A DNA stretch of 12,332 bases from assembly GCA_001781715.1 (NCBI GenBank), contig MFMD01000002.1, positions 599-12,930 on the forward strand. The letters are read 5' to 3'. The DNA is from Candidatus Kaiserbacteria bacterium RIFCSPLOWO2_01_FULL_55_19. GTDB lineage: Bacteria; Patescibacteriota; Minisyncoccia; Phycocordibacterales; Phycocordibacteraceae. The notes under the pieces are model-generated. The model was not told the DNA's origin and ran no database searches. It was given only the letters and a program-made list of their open reading frames with translations. A program made the position numbers and the translations under genes. This document shows, piece after piece, positions 12,315-12,332 of this stretch; within the stretch, counting starts at the first letter, position 1; each line of letters opens with the position of its first letter.

Positions 12315-12332
12315 AACCAGGCCAACCCGTGC

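Noticed and set aside
1..12332. CRISPR array, insertion sequence, toxin-antitoxin or defence system
   Set aside because: No regularly spaced repeats, transposase, terminal inverted repeats or matching protein motifs were seen on either strand.

Overview
The window looks like the replication-origin neighbourhood of a Candidate Phyla Radiation (Patescibacteria) genome, most probably a Paceibacteria/Parcubacteria member. The clues are the gene content (a type IV secretion pilin-like membrane protein with a long tail, a PilB-type ATPase without its usual cysteines, a short YebC), the tight packing, and the near absence of Shine-Dalgarno sequences. TGA ends dnaA, rnpA, yebC and the 398-residue protein, so UGA is a stop here. 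That argues against the CPR lineages that read UGA as glycine. The lineage call is inference from protein sequences read by eye.

Layout. Positions 2-736 are the 3' part of a pilin-like membrane protein with a cysteine-rich tail, followed 2 nt later by a membrane-anchored, probably beta-propeller, protein (739-1935). A terminator hairpin separates these from the convergent yidC. The block rpmH-rnpA-yidC (minus strand, 3153 to 1971) runs divergently from dnaA (3251-4603) and dnaN (4716-5816). This is the classic bacterial origin arrangement. The 44-47 residue L34 gene rpmH is short and easily overlooked. Likely oriC elements are DnaA-box-like sequences at the end of dnaA and an AT-rich 112-bp dnaA-dnaN spacer. 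dnaN abuts the convergent class A penicillin-binding protein gene with no spacer.

Next comes a minus-strand cluster, ruvB-yebC-ruvC (10066 to 8054), with the PBP gene (7985 to 5817) behind it. ruvA is not in the window. The gap between ruvB and the upstream pilB-type gene (10067-10276) is not empty. It holds a strongly base-paired block of about 165 nt with a long closing stem, several internal hairpins, two UUCG loops and a T-run. I read it as an unassigned structured RNA on the plus strand, and it is the most interesting item here. The window ends with the pilB-like ATPase (11944 to 10277) and, divergently, a small lipoprotein gene with an almost textbook sigma-70 promoter and a strong Shine-Dalgarno sequence, unlike its neighbours.

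Together the genes cover replication initiation (DnaA, DnaN, origin), Holliday-junction processing (RuvB, RuvC), membrane-protein insertion and tRNA/ribosome maturation (YidC, RnpA, L34), cell-wall synthesis (PBP) and surface pili or secretion (pilin-like protein, PilB ATPase). No tRNA, rRNA, CRISPR array, insertion sequence or defence system was seen.
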